Positions 1 to 7,890 of a stretch of 64,000 bases of DNA are shown one piece after another. The notes below the pieces were generated by a model, which was not told where the DNA came from, ran no database searches, and saw only the letters and a list, made by a program, of their open reading frames with translations. The stretch's first letter is position 1. Each line of letters starts with the position of its first letter. Source of the DNA: Rhizobium sp. BK376 (GTDB taxonomy: Bacteria > Pseudomonadota > Alphaproteobacteria > Rhizobiales > Rhizobiaceae). Position numbers and translations under genes: made by a program. The stretch spans positions 744,001-808,000 of the forward strand of contig NZ_SLZG01000001.1 of NCBI RefSeq assembly GCF_004341625.1, written 5' to 3'.

Positions 1-386
1 AATTTCCACCCCATGCGCTTCTTGTAGGCCTCGATCTTTTCAAGCGGCGCCCTCGCGACGGCAACCAGCGTAACGTCGTGATGGTTGAGGTGCGGCAAGG
101 AGCCGTCGAGATGGTCGGCAAGGAAAGAGCAGCCGACACAGCCTGCCTGCCATTCCGGCCCGAGCATGAAGTGATAGATCATCAGCTGGCTGCGGCCATC
201 GAAGAGTTCGGAAAGCGACTTCTTTCCCGCGGGCGTATCGAAGACATAGTCCTTGTCAACCTTCACCCAGGGCAAGCCTAAGCGTTCGGCGTTAAGGCGG
301 TCGCGCATATGCGTGGCTTCCTTCTCCTTGGCCAGCAATGCACGGCGGGCTTCCAGCCATTCTTCGCGTGAGACGATCTCATTCAT
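1..386 (-). CDS. DUF899 family thioredoxin-like protein (3' end outside window)
   Basis: The reverse-strand frame starts with MNEIVSREEWLEARRALL and runs off the left edge, giving about 128 visible residues. The text KVDKDYVFDTPAGK, then LSELFDGRSQLMIYHFMLGP and a Cys-Val-Gly-Cys pair is typical of the DUF899 family, which has a thioredoxin-like fold and unknown substrate. The CVGC pair sits where a thioredoxin CxxC would be. The gene is divergent from a MarR regulator that starts 78 bases away, so control by that regulator is likely. Molecular function is not established for the family. Confidence 0.85.
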   Translation of the reverse strand, partial: MNEIVSREEWLEARRALLAKEKEATHMRDRLNAERLGLPWVKVDKDYVFDTPAGKKSLSELFDGRSQLMIYHFMLGPEWQAGCVGCSFLADHLDGSLPHLNHHDVTLVAVARAPLEKIEAYKKRMGWK

Positions 387-428
387 CTTCTGCGCCCTCC
401 TCCGGCGTCTTCGGATCTCCATATTTCC

Positions 429-457
429 TTGACTAATTGTATTGATATCAATATTAA
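429..457 (+). promoter_or_regulatory. Promoter and 14-bp operator palindrome for the MarR gene
   Basis: TTGACT (429-434) and TATTAA (452-457) are separated by exactly 17 bases, a good sigma-70 arrangement. The perfect palindrome TATTGATATCAATA (440-453) fills the spacer, where a bound dimer would block RNA polymerase. It lies between the divergent DUF899 and MarR genes. Transcription would begin at about 463-465, on or next to the ATG at 464, so the mRNA may be leaderless. This is inferred from sequence only. Confidence 0.5.
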
Positions 458-463
458 TTGAGC

Positions 464-910
464 ATGTCAAACCCGATCGAGATTCCCTTTTCCACGACGC
501 TCCTGGTACGCGACACCTGCCTCTGCCTGCATGTGCAGCGAGCGGCCCGCGCGCTCGCCCGACGCTTCGATACCGCACTGAAGCCCGTCGGGCTGACAAA
601 CGGCCAGTTCTCCCTGATGATGTCGCTGAACAGGCCGGAGCCGCCGCCGATGGGGCCGGTTGCAGCACTGCTCGCCATGGATCAGACGACGCTGACGGCA
701 GCGCTGAAGCCGCTGGAACGTCGCGGCTGGGTATCGATCATACCCAATCCGAAAGACCGACGCGGCCGGCTGCTCAGCCTGACGGCCGAGGGCAAGGCCG
801 TGCTGGCGGCCGCGGTGCCGATCTGGGAAAAGACGCATGCCGAGGTCGAAGCAAAGCTGCCGGATGGCGGCGCGAACATGCTGCGCCTCGATCTTATGGC
901 ATTGGCGTGA
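464..910 (+). CDS. MarR family transcriptional regulator
   Basis: A 148-residue winged-helix protein. The recognition region reads MDQTTLTAALKPLERRGWV and is followed by the wing NPKDRRGRLLSLT (about residues 95-107), both typical of MarR proteins. Two cysteines (C19 and C21) lie in the N-terminal dimerisation helix, near where the reactive cysteine of OhrR-type regulators sits, so redox sensing is possible but unproven. ATG at 464 was chosen; an in-frame TTG at 458 is the alternative. No Shine-Dalgarno is visible, consistent with a leaderless message. It is divergent from the DUF899 gene and probably controls it and itself. Confidence 0.85.
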   Translation: MSNPIEIPFSTTLLVRDTCLCLHVQRAARALARRFDTALKPVGLTNGQFSLMMSLNRPEPPPMGPVAALLAMDQTTLTAALKPLERRGWVSIIPNPKDRRGRLLSLTAEGKAVLAAAVPIWEKTHAEVEAKLPDGGANMLRLDLMALA

Positions 911-1028
911 GGCAGTAGCCTGCGTGGAAAACACGCTATCTGCCACAATTTTTGCGCGCCTCTGGACTTCTAAAATTATTTGGGTTGTTCTTACCATATA
1001 ACAACCTGAAGTCTGCTATGCAGACGCC

Positions 1029-1868
1029 ATGATCTCTCGCGTCACGCTCCTATTTTGTCTGGCCGGTTGCCTGTTAGGTGCTGCCCTACTGACTAGGTCA
1101 GAGGGATCTTCTAATCGCCATTCAGATGCCGATATCGCCCTGCTCGCCTCGGATGCCCATGTCGTGATCGGCGATGTGCCCCTGATCGTACCATTCACAG
1201 CTTTGCCCGGTTTCGTGGAGCAACGACCAACTTTTTCATTGAATAAAAGCAGGGATCGTCAAGCGGGTAAAGAACGACTTGAGGCATTCCGACAAGCAGC
1301 AAGCGACGTGAACACAGCGCCAGCAATGGACAATTTGGAAATCAGAATCCGGACATATGGTTGGGATGACGCCGATGCGTCAATGCTGCGCGTCTGCTCC
1401 CGTCTGACGCGCCAATGGTCACGATCCATCTGCGATGATCCGTGGCATCCACTTCAGCAAACCCTACCGAATGGCAGTAGTACATTCTATCTCGCCGATG
1501 ATCGAAAGCCGGACCTGTTTAAAGGATATTCTACAGTTGGAAGGGAAGACATGTCCGACCAGCTTCGCCAAATGCGCCTTGTCAAGGGAGCGGCATCGGT
1601 CGTGTGTGACAAGCAACCCAACTCTTCGAACAAGAGGTTCTGTACTGCGGCTGCCAATATCGAAGGGCATTTGATCGCGGTATGGTCTGTTTGGGACAGC
1701 GTCGGGGAAACGGCCGATCAGCAGGCCGAGCGTGAAGGGGCCGCAATCCGAGCATTTGTTCTCAACGGGCTTGGCGCGACCGAAAACTTTCCGGCCTTGC
1801 TGTCTGCTGTTTGCGGGCTGACGCAGCCTAACGCCCCCGAGGGTGTGCGTCCAAACCCTTGCTCGTAG
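1029..1868 (+). CDS. Hypothetical membrane-anchored or exported protein
   Basis: A 279-residue protein of unrecognised family. The N-terminus MISRVTLLFCLAGCLLGAALL is hydrophobic; it contains LAGC, a lipobox-like sequence at residues 11-14, but the stretch before the cysteine is short, so a lipoprotein, a cleaved signal or a membrane anchor are all possible. The rest is soluble and carries several cysteines (in CSRLTRQWSRSICDDPW, VVCDKQ, RFCTAA and AVCGLTQ), suggesting disulfides in the periplasm. It stands alone between the MarR gene and the convergent RES toxin gene, with only 21 bases before the latter's end. I do not assign a function. Confidence 0.6.
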   Translation: MISRVTLLFCLAGCLLGAALLTRSEGSSNRHSDADIALLASDAHVVIGDVPLIVPFTALPGFVEQRPTFSLNKSRDRQAGKERLEAFRQAASDVNTAPAMDNLEIRIRTYGWDDADASMLRVCSRLTRQWSRSICDDPWHPLQQTLPNGSSTFYLADDRKPDLFKGYSTVGREDMSDQLRQMRLVKGAASVVCDKQPNSSNKRFCTAAANIEGHLIAVWSVWDSVGETADQQAEREGAAIRAFVLNGLGATENFPALLSAVCGLTQPNAPEGVRPNPCS

Positions 1869-1889
1869 TTGCTGCCACTATCCCGCAGA

Positions 1890-2636
1890 TCAAATGCGCG
1901 GATCGCCTGAAAAATCGGCACGCGAAAAACCAATCCTGACACGGGGAAAATCGCAGATCGCCTGAACGCCGACGGATGAGAGGCGGATGCGCCAAGTCTG
2001 GCGTTCCACCGGTTCGCGGGCAGCAAAGGCCCGCGCCGTCAGGAGTGCGATATTTTTCCCATGCTCCGGATCGCGAACGGACTGATAGAATATCGCGTCC
2101 ATGCCGGCCTCACGTGCGGCATCGGCGAGCGCTTGGCAGGCATGATAATCGGTCAGATCGGTCCATGCATTTCGGTCGCGATCGAGCGGCGGCAGGGTCA
2201 GGTCGATCGCGGCTTTCGAGGAAATGGATGCGGCAAAGGCGGTATATTCCGCGGCATTGGACGGAAGCGGCGTATCTGGGGAATCTGCGAAGAAAAGCAG
2301 CCGGTAGAAGGCCATTTCGGCGAGCGCCGTCTCGACCTTTTCGGAGGCATAGAAGACGCCGAGTGTGCGCCCTGCCCTGCGAAAACGCGATCCATGCGGA
2401 TAGATCGCCCCATAGCGGAAGGGTGTCGCAAGGAGATAATCGAGACCTTCGCATTCCGGCGGCAGCGTCGGCTTGCTTTCGTCCAGCAGGTCTTCGAGCA
2501 GTTCCTGCTCCGCCAGCGTATCGACGAGTTTCAGCGTCGAGACCTGGTGCTGCGCCTCGACCAGCCGCCAATAATGGCCGGAGATCGCATGGGCCTCAGA
2601 CGAGAGCGCGGCGGGCGTCCAGATAGGCAAGGACAT
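1890..2636 (-). CDS. RES domain toxin (NAD+-degrading type)
   Basis: A 248-residue RES-family protein. The core TPFRYGAIYPHGSRFR, then LGVFYASEKVETALAE, matches the family. R84, E107 and S186 (in FYQSVRDPEHGKNIALL) fit the Arg-Glu-Ser trio that names it. Characterised RES toxins such as Mycobacterium MbcT and Sinorhizobium meliloti RES degrade NAD+, arresting growth; applying that here is by homology. The start overlaps the end of the antitoxin gene by 41 bases, so translation is probably coupled. The conserved core looks intact, so the toxin is likely functional. The long N-terminal part before the core is typical of this subgroup. Confidence 0.88.
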   Translation of the reverse strand: MSLPIWTPAALSSEAHAISGHYWRLVEAQHQVSTLKLVDTLAEQELLEDLLDESKPTLPPECEGLDYLLATPFRYGAIYPHGSRFRRAGRTLGVFYASEKVETALAEMAFYRLLFFADSPDTPLPSNAAEYTAFAASISSKAAIDLTLPPLDRDRNAWTDLTDYHACQALADAAREAGMDAIFYQSVRDPEHGKNIALLTARAFAAREPVERQTWRIRLSSVGVQAICDFPRVRIGFSRADFSGDPRI

Positions 2637-2979
2637 CGGTCAATCCGGCGATGGTGGTGATCTTGTCGGCGGGTGCTGCTCCGAAGGCGCGGTTTGCGTT
2701 GCGTAGCCATTGCCGCGCCACGGTCTCGTCGCCCCCGACGATCGCATCGAGCGACCGGAAGAGCCGGACGAACAGGACCGCAAGTTCGAAAGACTTGCTG
2801 CCGCGCTCAAGGAGATAATCCTGCCGCTTCATCCGCGATATGCTCGCTTCCGACACGCCAAGCACGGCAGCCAACGAACGGGCGCTCAGCCCCAATCGTT
2901 CCGCCGCATTGGTGACAGCCTTGGTGATGACAGCCGCTTCCGGCGCCTGCCGGGCGGGGTCAGACACTGTAATTGCCAT
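2596..2979 (-). CDS. Xre/MbcA/ParS-type antitoxin of the RES toxin
   Basis: A 127-residue protein with an N-terminal helix-turn-helix (LGLSARSLAAVLGVSEASISRMKRQ, about residues 29-53) and a C-terminal MbcA/ParS/Xre toxin-binding part (VARQWLRNANRAFGAAPADKI). ATG at 2979 was chosen over 3012 because AAGGA lies seven bases upstream of it and the protein then begins at the normal place. It is upstream of, and overlaps, the RES toxin gene, the usual order for this family. It should neutralise the toxin and repress the operon through the TTTC-N4-GAAA sites just upstream. Confidence 0.88.
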   Translation of the reverse strand: MAITVSDPARQAPEAAVITKAVTNAAERLGLSARSLAAVLGVSEASISRMKRQDYLLERGSKSFELAVLFVRLFRSLDAIVGGDETVARQWLRNANRAFGAAPADKITTIAGLTDVLAYLDARRALV

Positions 2980-2988
2980 AGCCACATC

Positions 2989-3030
2989 CTTTCCATGGAA
3001 AGAATATAGCAAATATTTTTCACAAGAAAA
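2989..3030 (-). promoter_or_regulatory. Putative twin operator of the RES/Xre operon
   Basis: A perfect 14-bp palindrome CTTTCCATGGAAAG (2989-3002) overlaps the Shine-Dalgarno of the antitoxin gene. A second site TTTC-ACAA-GAAA (3018-3029) has the same TTTC-N4-GAAA form. Their centres are 28 bp apart. Paired symmetric sites directly before an Xre antitoxin gene are what autoregulation needs. The assignment rests on symmetry and position alone. Confidence 0.5.
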
Positions 3031-3050
3031 GATAAGAAGCAGGATAATCG

Positions 3051-3425
3051 CTACTGCGTCGCTATAGATCGCCTATACTGCAGTTCGACCTTCAATCCTT
3101 CCGGACCGTAGACGAAGATCTGGCCGATATCAGTATCGGGAATCTCACGGAATTCGTAGGGAAAGCCGGTAGACTTGACACGCTCGATCGTCTTTTCGAA
3201 GTCGTAAGGGCCGAAGGCGCAATGATTGACCATGCCCTGGGGATAGCTGTCGTCCCGATCCACCACATCCAGATGAATTGAGGGCTGGCCTTCAAGGTAA
3301 AGCCAATGGCCGGGATTTTGAAATGGCGGCCTGTAGCCTCGCTTGGCCTGAACGACAGTTTCGAGAAAACCGATCATCCTCGTCGCATCACGGGTATGGA
3401 TATTAACGTGATCCAGTTGCGGCAT
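3051..3425 (-). CDS. VOC (glyoxalase/dioxygenase) family protein
   Basis: A 124-residue single-module vicinal oxygen chelate protein. It opens MPQLDHVNIHTRD, with the first metal-ligand histidine at H6, and has H51 (PSIHLDVVD), H68 (MVNHCAFGPYD) and E114 (GLKVELQY) where metal ligands occur in the family. Such proteins use a divalent metal for isomerisation, dioxygenation or drug binding, and the substrate cannot be read from sequence. It is a monocistronic gene between the RES/Xre operon and ohr, and no neighbour hints at its role. Confidence 0.82.
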   Translation of the reverse strand: MPQLDHVNIHTRDATRMIGFLETVVQAKRGYRPPFQNPGHWLYLEGQPSIHLDVVDRDDSYPQGMVNHCAFGPYDFEKTIERVKSTGFPYEFREIPDTDIGQIFVYGPEGLKVELQYRRSIATQ

Positions 3426-3591
3426 GGTCCCCTCCAGCTGCGGAAACGCTAAATATTAGCACCTGCAAAATAAAAGGGATAGCCGTACTCCTTTTAGCCG
3501 GCACTACTTCAGATGCGGCTATCACAATAGCCGATGCCCTCCTTCTTTTTCGGAAGGAGGGCATCGCATCCAGGAGATGTCGTGCAGAGCG

Positions 3592-4014
3592 TTAGGCGAC
3601 GGTGACCGGAACTTCGGTCGAGGTGCGCATGGCGTGGCTGTAGGGGCAGACGATGTGAGCGGCAGCGGCGAGCTTTTCAGCCTGAGCCTTGTCCATGCCC
3701 GGAATGTTGACCGTCAGCGCCACTTCGATGCCGAAGCCGGTGCCATCTTCGCGCGGGCCGATGCCGACAGTTGCGGAAACCTTGGTATCTTCAGGAACCT
3801 TTACGCCTTCCTTGCCGGCTACGAATTTCAACGCGCCGAGGAAGCAGGCCGAATAACCGGCGGCGAAAAGCTGCTCGGGATTGGTGCCGGTTGCGCCATC
3901 GCCGCCGAGTTCCTTCGGAACGGTCAGCGTCACATCGAGAACACCGTTTTCAGATACGGCATGGCCTGCGCGGCCACCGGTTGCGGAAGCTTTGGTTGTG
4001 TAGAGGATAGGCAT
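3592..4014 (-). CDS. ohr: Organic hydroperoxide resistance protein Ohr
   Basis: A 140-residue OsmC/Ohr-fold thiol peroxidase that reduces organic and fatty acid hydroperoxides in the cytoplasm. The two redox cysteines are C57 (GYSACFLGAL) and C123 (AHIVCPYSHAMR). R15 and E47, which position the reactive cysteine in Ohr, are present. Length is standard. AAGGAG lies six bases upstream of the ATG. It is divergent from ohrR across an intergenic region with two palindromes, the classic peroxide-inducible arrangement. Confidence 0.96.
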   Translation of the reverse strand: MPILYTTKASATGGRAGHAVSENGVLDVTLTVPKELGGDGATGTNPEQLFAAGYSACFLGALKFVAGKEGVKVPEDTKVSATVGIGPREDGTGFGIEVALTVNIPGMDKAQAEKLAAAAHIVCPYSHAMRTSTEVPVTVA

Positions 4015-4042
4015 GTCAGGCTCCTTTTCGGTTGGGATGATT

Positions 4043-4075
4043 TTATTTATCGCAATAAATAATGTTGCGCAACAT
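4043..4075. promoter_or_regulatory. OhrR operator region between ohr and ohrR
   Basis: Two adjoining inverted repeats lie in the divergent intergenic region: TTATTTAT-CGCA-ATAAATAA (4043-4062, eight-base perfect arms) and ATGTTGCGCAACAT (4062-4075, perfect). They begin within 30 bases of the ohr start and end about 90 bases before the ohrR start. OhrR repressors bind such sites and release them when their sensing cysteine is oxidised. The exact consensus for this species is not known to me. Confidence 0.6.
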
Positions 4076-4162
4076 AATTTTGTCGTTTGCTTTTAAAAAA
4101 TGAAACTGGAACAATCGCCACCGGGAACGACAGACAAAAATGACAGAAAAACAAGGGAACAG

Positions 4163-4603
4163 ATGATATCGGAGGATGACAAGCGCCTGGAGCGGCAGCT
4201 CTGCTTTGCCGTCTATGCGACCGCGCACGCTTTTACGCGCGCCTATAAACCGCTTCTCGACAAGATAGGGCTGACCTATCCGCAATATCTGGTCATGCTG
4301 GTTTTATGGGAAAAAGGCTGCCTGCCGGTGAAGACGATCGGCGAACAGCTCGATCTCGATTCCGGCACCCTCTCGCCGCTCTTGAAGCGGCTGGAACAGA
4401 GCGGACTGATTACACGTCTGCGTGATCCGAAGGACGAGCGGCAGGTCATCGTCTCGCTAACCAAGACGGGTGTCGCGACGCGGACCGAGGTCGACAGCAT
4501 CATGATGGCGATGGGCAATGCCGTCGGCTGCAGCATGGAAGACATGGCAAGCTTGCGCGACCGGCTGCATCTGCTGCGCGCGAACCTCGCATCCGTCGAA
4601 TAG
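4163..4603 (+). CDS. ohrR: Organic hydroperoxide sensor-repressor OhrR (MarR family)
   Basis: A 146-residue MarR-family repressor. Starting at ATG 4163 gives MISEDDKRLERQLCFAVYATAHAF, which puts the sensing cysteine at C14, close to C15 of Bacillus subtilis OhrR; AAGGG a few bases upstream supports this start over the in-frame 4100. The helix-turn-helix (PVKTIGEQLDLDSGTLSPLLKRLEQSG) and wing (RDPKDERQVIVSLT) are complete. Oxidation of the cysteine by organic peroxides releases DNA and derepresses the divergent ohr gene. A second cysteine near the C-terminus (AVGCSMED) could form a disulfide, as in two-cysteine OhrR proteins. Confidence 0.93.
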   Translation: MISEDDKRLERQLCFAVYATAHAFTRAYKPLLDKIGLTYPQYLVMLVLWEKGCLPVKTIGEQLDLDSGTLSPLLKRLEQSGLITRLRDPKDERQVIVSLTKTGVATRTEVDSIMMAMGNAVGCSMEDMASLRDRLHLLRANLASVE

Positions 4604-4618
4604 GAACGCGTAAGCTTC

Positions 4619-5374
4619 TTACTGCAGAACGACGATAGGCGCCTTTTCGGGCACACGGTCGTAGAGGTCGATGACGTCCTGATTGAGCAGGCGCACGCAG
4701 CCGGACGATACGGCCTTGCCGATCGAGCGCCAATCAGGATTGCCGTGCAGGCGATAGAGCGTGTCCTGATTGTTCTGGAAGATATAGAGCGCACGGGCAC
4801 CCAGCGGGTTGGTGAGCCCAGGCTCCATGCCGCCATTCTTGATCGAATATTTTACCAGTTCCGGCTGGCGAGCAACCATCTCATCCGGCGGGTTCCAGCG
4901 CGGCCATTTTTTACGCCACTGGATCACGCCCTCGCCCTGCCAGGCAAAACCCTCGCGCCCGACGCCAATGCCGTAGCGCATGGCAGTCTGGCCACCCGGA
5001 TCGATCACATAGAGATGACGGGACGGCGTATCGACGACGACGGTTCCCGCCGCATGGCCGGTCGAATTGGCGACGCGCTGGCGATAGAACTGGGGATCGA
5101 TCTGCTGATAGGGCACGGGCGGAATGAGGAAGCCGTTGTCTTCCTCAGCCGCATAGATAACCGCCGGATCCGGCTGATCGCCGAGACCGGAACCGCCGAA
5201 CAAACTGCCGCCAAAGCCGGAATTATCGTAGGGCCCAAAGCCGGGACGGTAGACAATGGACTGTGCCGCCGGATCGCTATTGGATGTCGATGCGCAGCCT
5301 GCAAGCGTTGAGACAGCGCCAAAACCGGCAAGGGCCAGGAAATTTCGTCGGGAGAGGGAGGACGGCAAGCTCAT
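4619..5374 (-). CDS. L,D-transpeptidase (YkuD family), lipoprotein
   Basis: A 251-residue periplasmic enzyme. With ATG at 5374 the N-terminus is MSLPSSLSRRNFLALAGFG followed by VSTLAGC: a twin-arginine motif and a lipobox with C27 as the lipidated residue. The catalytic YkuD motif is LHGNPDWRSIG...SSGCVRL, with H210 and nucleophile C226. L,D-transpeptidases make 3-3 peptidoglycan cross-links or join outer-membrane proteins to peptidoglycan, both prominent in Rhizobiales. The upstream gene on the same strand is a close paralogue, so a tandem duplication is likely. The longer frame to 5422 adds residues without signal-peptide character. Confidence 0.92.
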   Translation of the reverse strand: MSLPSSLSRRNFLALAGFGAVSTLAGCASTSNSDPAAQSIVYRPGFGPYDNSGFGGSLFGGSGLGDQPDPAVIYAAEEDNGFLIPPVPYQQIDPQFYRQRVANSTGHAAGTVVVDTPSRHLYVIDPGGQTAMRYGIGVGREGFAWQGEGVIQWRKKWPRWNPPDEMVARQPELVKYSIKNGGMEPGLTNPLGARALYIFQNNQDTLYRLHGNPDWRSIGKAVSSGCVRLLNQDVIDLYDRVPEKAPIVVLQ

Positions 5375-5533
5375 GATCGCATCGTTCCAGAGTGAGCACA
5401 CAGGCATAAATTCGAACAGCAAGCCGAATCAGCTTCCCATTGAAGAACGCCGGGACTTAATCGGAACTTAATGACCAATGTCATCCGCGACTATTACGCA
5501 TATGCAACATCACGAAAATTTGTGATGTCAACC

Positions 5534-6334
5534 CTATTCGACCAGGATTTCGCTTCGAACCGGTACACGATTGTAGAGATCGATCACATCCTGGTTGAGC
5601 ATGCGCACGCAGCCGGACGACGTCGCCTTGCCGATCGACTGCCAGTCCGGGGTGCCGTGGACGCGGTAAAGCGTATCCTTGCCATTCTTGTAGATATACA
5701 GGGCGCGCGCGCCGAGCGGATTGGTAGGCCCGGGGTTCATCCCGCCTCTTTCGGCGGAAATCGGTTTGATCTCCGGCTCGCGGGCGACCATGTCGTCAGT
5801 CGGCGTCCAGCGCGGCCATTTCTGCTTCCACTGCACGACGCCCCTGCCCGACCATGCGTAGCCCTCGCGACCGAGGCCGACGCCATAGCGCATCGCCTTG
5901 CCGCCGGGCTCGACGAGGTAGAGGAAATAATCCCTGGTATCGACGACGATCGTGCCGGGCTTTTCGTTCGTCTGATAACTGACTTCCTGCCGCAGGAATT
6001 TCGGATCGATACGCGTATAGGGGATGGCCGGCAGCGAAAAATCGTCTTCGTTCATCTGCGCATACATCGCCTGATGCACAGGATTGGAGACCGGCAGACC
6101 ATAAGTCTGATGGAACTGCGTGCGATAGAGATCGCGCACCTGCGGCACAGGCTGCACCGGCAGGCGACGGACCTTCTGCGGATCGATGCCCTCAGGACTA
6201 TAGAAGACCGGCGCAGTCTCCATGGCGAAACGATCAGGATCGGTCGCGCCCGTGTCGGGAATGATGCTGCAGCCGGCAAGGATTCCCATGCAGGACAGGC
6301 CGGAAGCAAGCAGAAGGCGGCGAAGAAGAGACAT
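5534..6334 (-). CDS. L,D-transpeptidase (YkuD family), second tandem copy
   Basis: A 266-residue paralogue of the downstream gene. Starting at 6334 gives MSLLRRLLLASGLSCMGILAGC, a lipoprotein signal with C22 as the acylated residue; unlike its neighbour it lacks a twin-arginine motif. The catalytic segment VHGTPDWQSIGKATSSGCVRM (H226, C242) is intact. Both copies share the text PLGARALYI and GREG(Y/F)AW, so they arose by duplication and now probably differ in export route. Earlier in-frame ATGs exist (6346, 6349), so the start is uncertain by a few codons. The 159-base gap to the next gene shows no hairpin terminator I recognise. Confidence 0.92.
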   Translation of the reverse strand: MSLLRRLLLASGLSCMGILAGCSIIPDTGATDPDRFAMETAPVFYSPEGIDPQKVRRLPVQPVPQVRDLYRTQFHQTYGLPVSNPVHQAMYAQMNEDDFSLPAIPYTRIDPKFLRQEVSYQTNEKPGTIVVDTRDYFLYLVEPGGKAMRYGVGLGREGYAWSGRGVVQWKQKWPRWTPTDDMVAREPEIKPISAERGGMNPGPTNPLGARALYIYKNGKDTLYRVHGTPDWQSIGKATSSGCVRMLNQDVIDLYNRVPVRSEILVE

Positions 6335-6521
6335 GGAATCAGCCATCATCGAGAACGTTGAATACTCTACGGTCTTCCCAATCATGCCAATTCCGGCTGG
6401 CGCGAAGCTGGCGTCCAGTATGCCGGAATGCGCAAACTGTAGATATAATCTCCGGCGCGACCAAAGTTTTGTTTTCCCGCCGCCGCACGCGGGCTAAAAG
6501 ACTTGGATACGGGAGGATAGC

Positions 6522-7874
6522 ATGAAGGCTGAGGAAATCGATGCAAACGCTTTTGGCCCGGTGAGCCGGCAAGACTGGCTTAAAGTGGTCGAGCGGGCGC
6601 TGAAGGGCGCGGATTTCGCCCAGACGCTGGTTTCTGCGAGCGACGACGGCATCGCTATCGAGCCGCTTTATCAGCGCCGCCAGAATGCCACGCCCCAGCA
6701 TCGCCGGCGTCCGCTCTCGCCGTGGGTCGTCTCCCAGCGCATGGACGACCCTGATCTGCAGCGCGCTTTTGTGCAGCTCGACAATGATCTCGCCAATGGC
6801 GCAACCGGCGTCAGCCTTGTCTTTCCCGCCTGTGCGGCATCCTATGGGTTGGGCCTTGATGGCGACCTGGAGATCGACGGCCTGACAGCCCGGCTCGCGA
6901 CGGCACTTTCGGGCCGCTCGCTCGCCCTGCGGCTCGAGGGCGCCTCGCCGATGACAGCACTGTCGCTGGCCGACGCTCTTTCCGCCAACACGGTCGAGAT
7001 GCATTTCGGCCTCGGCGTTACCGCCATGGAACCGGCTGCAGCGACGGTTGAACTCTTCCGCCGCATCCGGGCAAACGGCACGTCTTCAACCGTTCTCAAA
7101 GCCGATGGCCGGTCCGTGCACAATGCCGGCGGCACGGAGGCCCAGGAACTGGCCGTCATGGCTGCCGCGCTGATCTATCATCTGCGGCGGATGGAGACGT
7201 CAGGTATCGGTGCGGACGAGGTGCTTTCCGCGGTCGGCCTTTGTCTTGCGGCCGATCAGGATCAGTTCATGACGATAGCCAAGGCACGCGCGGCGCGGCT
7301 GATCTTCGCGCGTATCGCGGAGGCCTGTGGCGTCAGCACCGCTCCTTCCGCGTACCTCTTCATGGAAACAAGCTACCGTATGCTCACCCGGCTCGACCCG
7401 GAGACCAATCTCCTGCGCAATACCATCGCCGTGTTTGCAGCAGGTGTCGGCGGGGCCGACGAGATATCTGTCCTGCCGCATACGCTTGTCCGCGGCATCC
7501 CCGATCCGCTGGCCCGCCGGCTCGCCCGCAATACGCAGACCATCCTGATTGCCGAAAGCCATCTCGACCACGTCAGCGATCCGGCAGCCGGCGCCGGCGG
7601 GATAGAGGCGCTGACGGAGGCGCTTGCCGAAAAGGCATGGGAAATTTTCACCGGTATCGAGCGCGATGGCGGCCTTGGTGCCGTCATGGCCAGCGGGCGA
7701 CTGGCATCGAGGATTGCCGAAACACGGGCAAACCGTCCGGCGAGACAGATCGTGGGCACGAACCTCTTTCCCGCCAAGACCGAGCGGCCGGTTTCAGTGC
7801 TGGGGCCGCTTCGGGCTATCGAGGCCGGGATGGGGTTGAGGCCGGTGCGGCTGGATGAAGAGGGGAGCAACTAA
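6522..7874 (+). CDS. mutA: Methylmalonyl-CoA mutase, small (beta) subunit
   Basis: A 450-residue small subunit. The N-terminus (NAFGPVSRQDWLKVVERALKGADFAQTLVS) and the later ETNLLRNTIAVFAAGVGGADEISVLPHT and RRLARNTQTILIAESHL are characteristic of methylmalonyl-CoA mutase barrels. It lacks a C-terminal cobalamin-binding domain, as expected for the catalytically inactive partner in two-subunit mutases. It pairs with the large subunit encoded next to interconvert methylmalonyl-CoA and succinyl-CoA, for use of propionyl-CoA from odd-chain fats and some amino acids. A GGAGG sequence precedes the ATG. The spacer to the large-subunit gene holds a palindromic repeat element. Confidence 0.93.
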   Translation: MKAEEIDANAFGPVSRQDWLKVVERALKGADFAQTLVSASDDGIAIEPLYQRRQNATPQHRRRPLSPWVVSQRMDDPDLQRAFVQLDNDLANGATGVSLVFPACAASYGLGLDGDLEIDGLTARLATALSGRSLALRLEGASPMTALSLADALSANTVEMHFGLGVTAMEPAAATVELFRRIRANGTSSTVLKADGRSVHNAGGTEAQELAVMAAALIYHLRRMETSGIGADEVLSAVGLCLAADQDQFMTIAKARAARLIFARIAEACGVSTAPSAYLFMETSYRMLTRLDPETNLLRNTIAVFAAGVGGADEISVLPHTLVRGIPDPLARRLARNTQTILIAESHLDHVSDPAAGAGGIEALTEALAEKAWEIFTGIERDGGLGAVMASGRLASRIAETRANRPARQIVGTNLFPAKTERPVSVLGPLRAIEAGMGLRPVRLDEEGSN

Positions 7875-7890
7875 CATGATGTCGAGTGAA

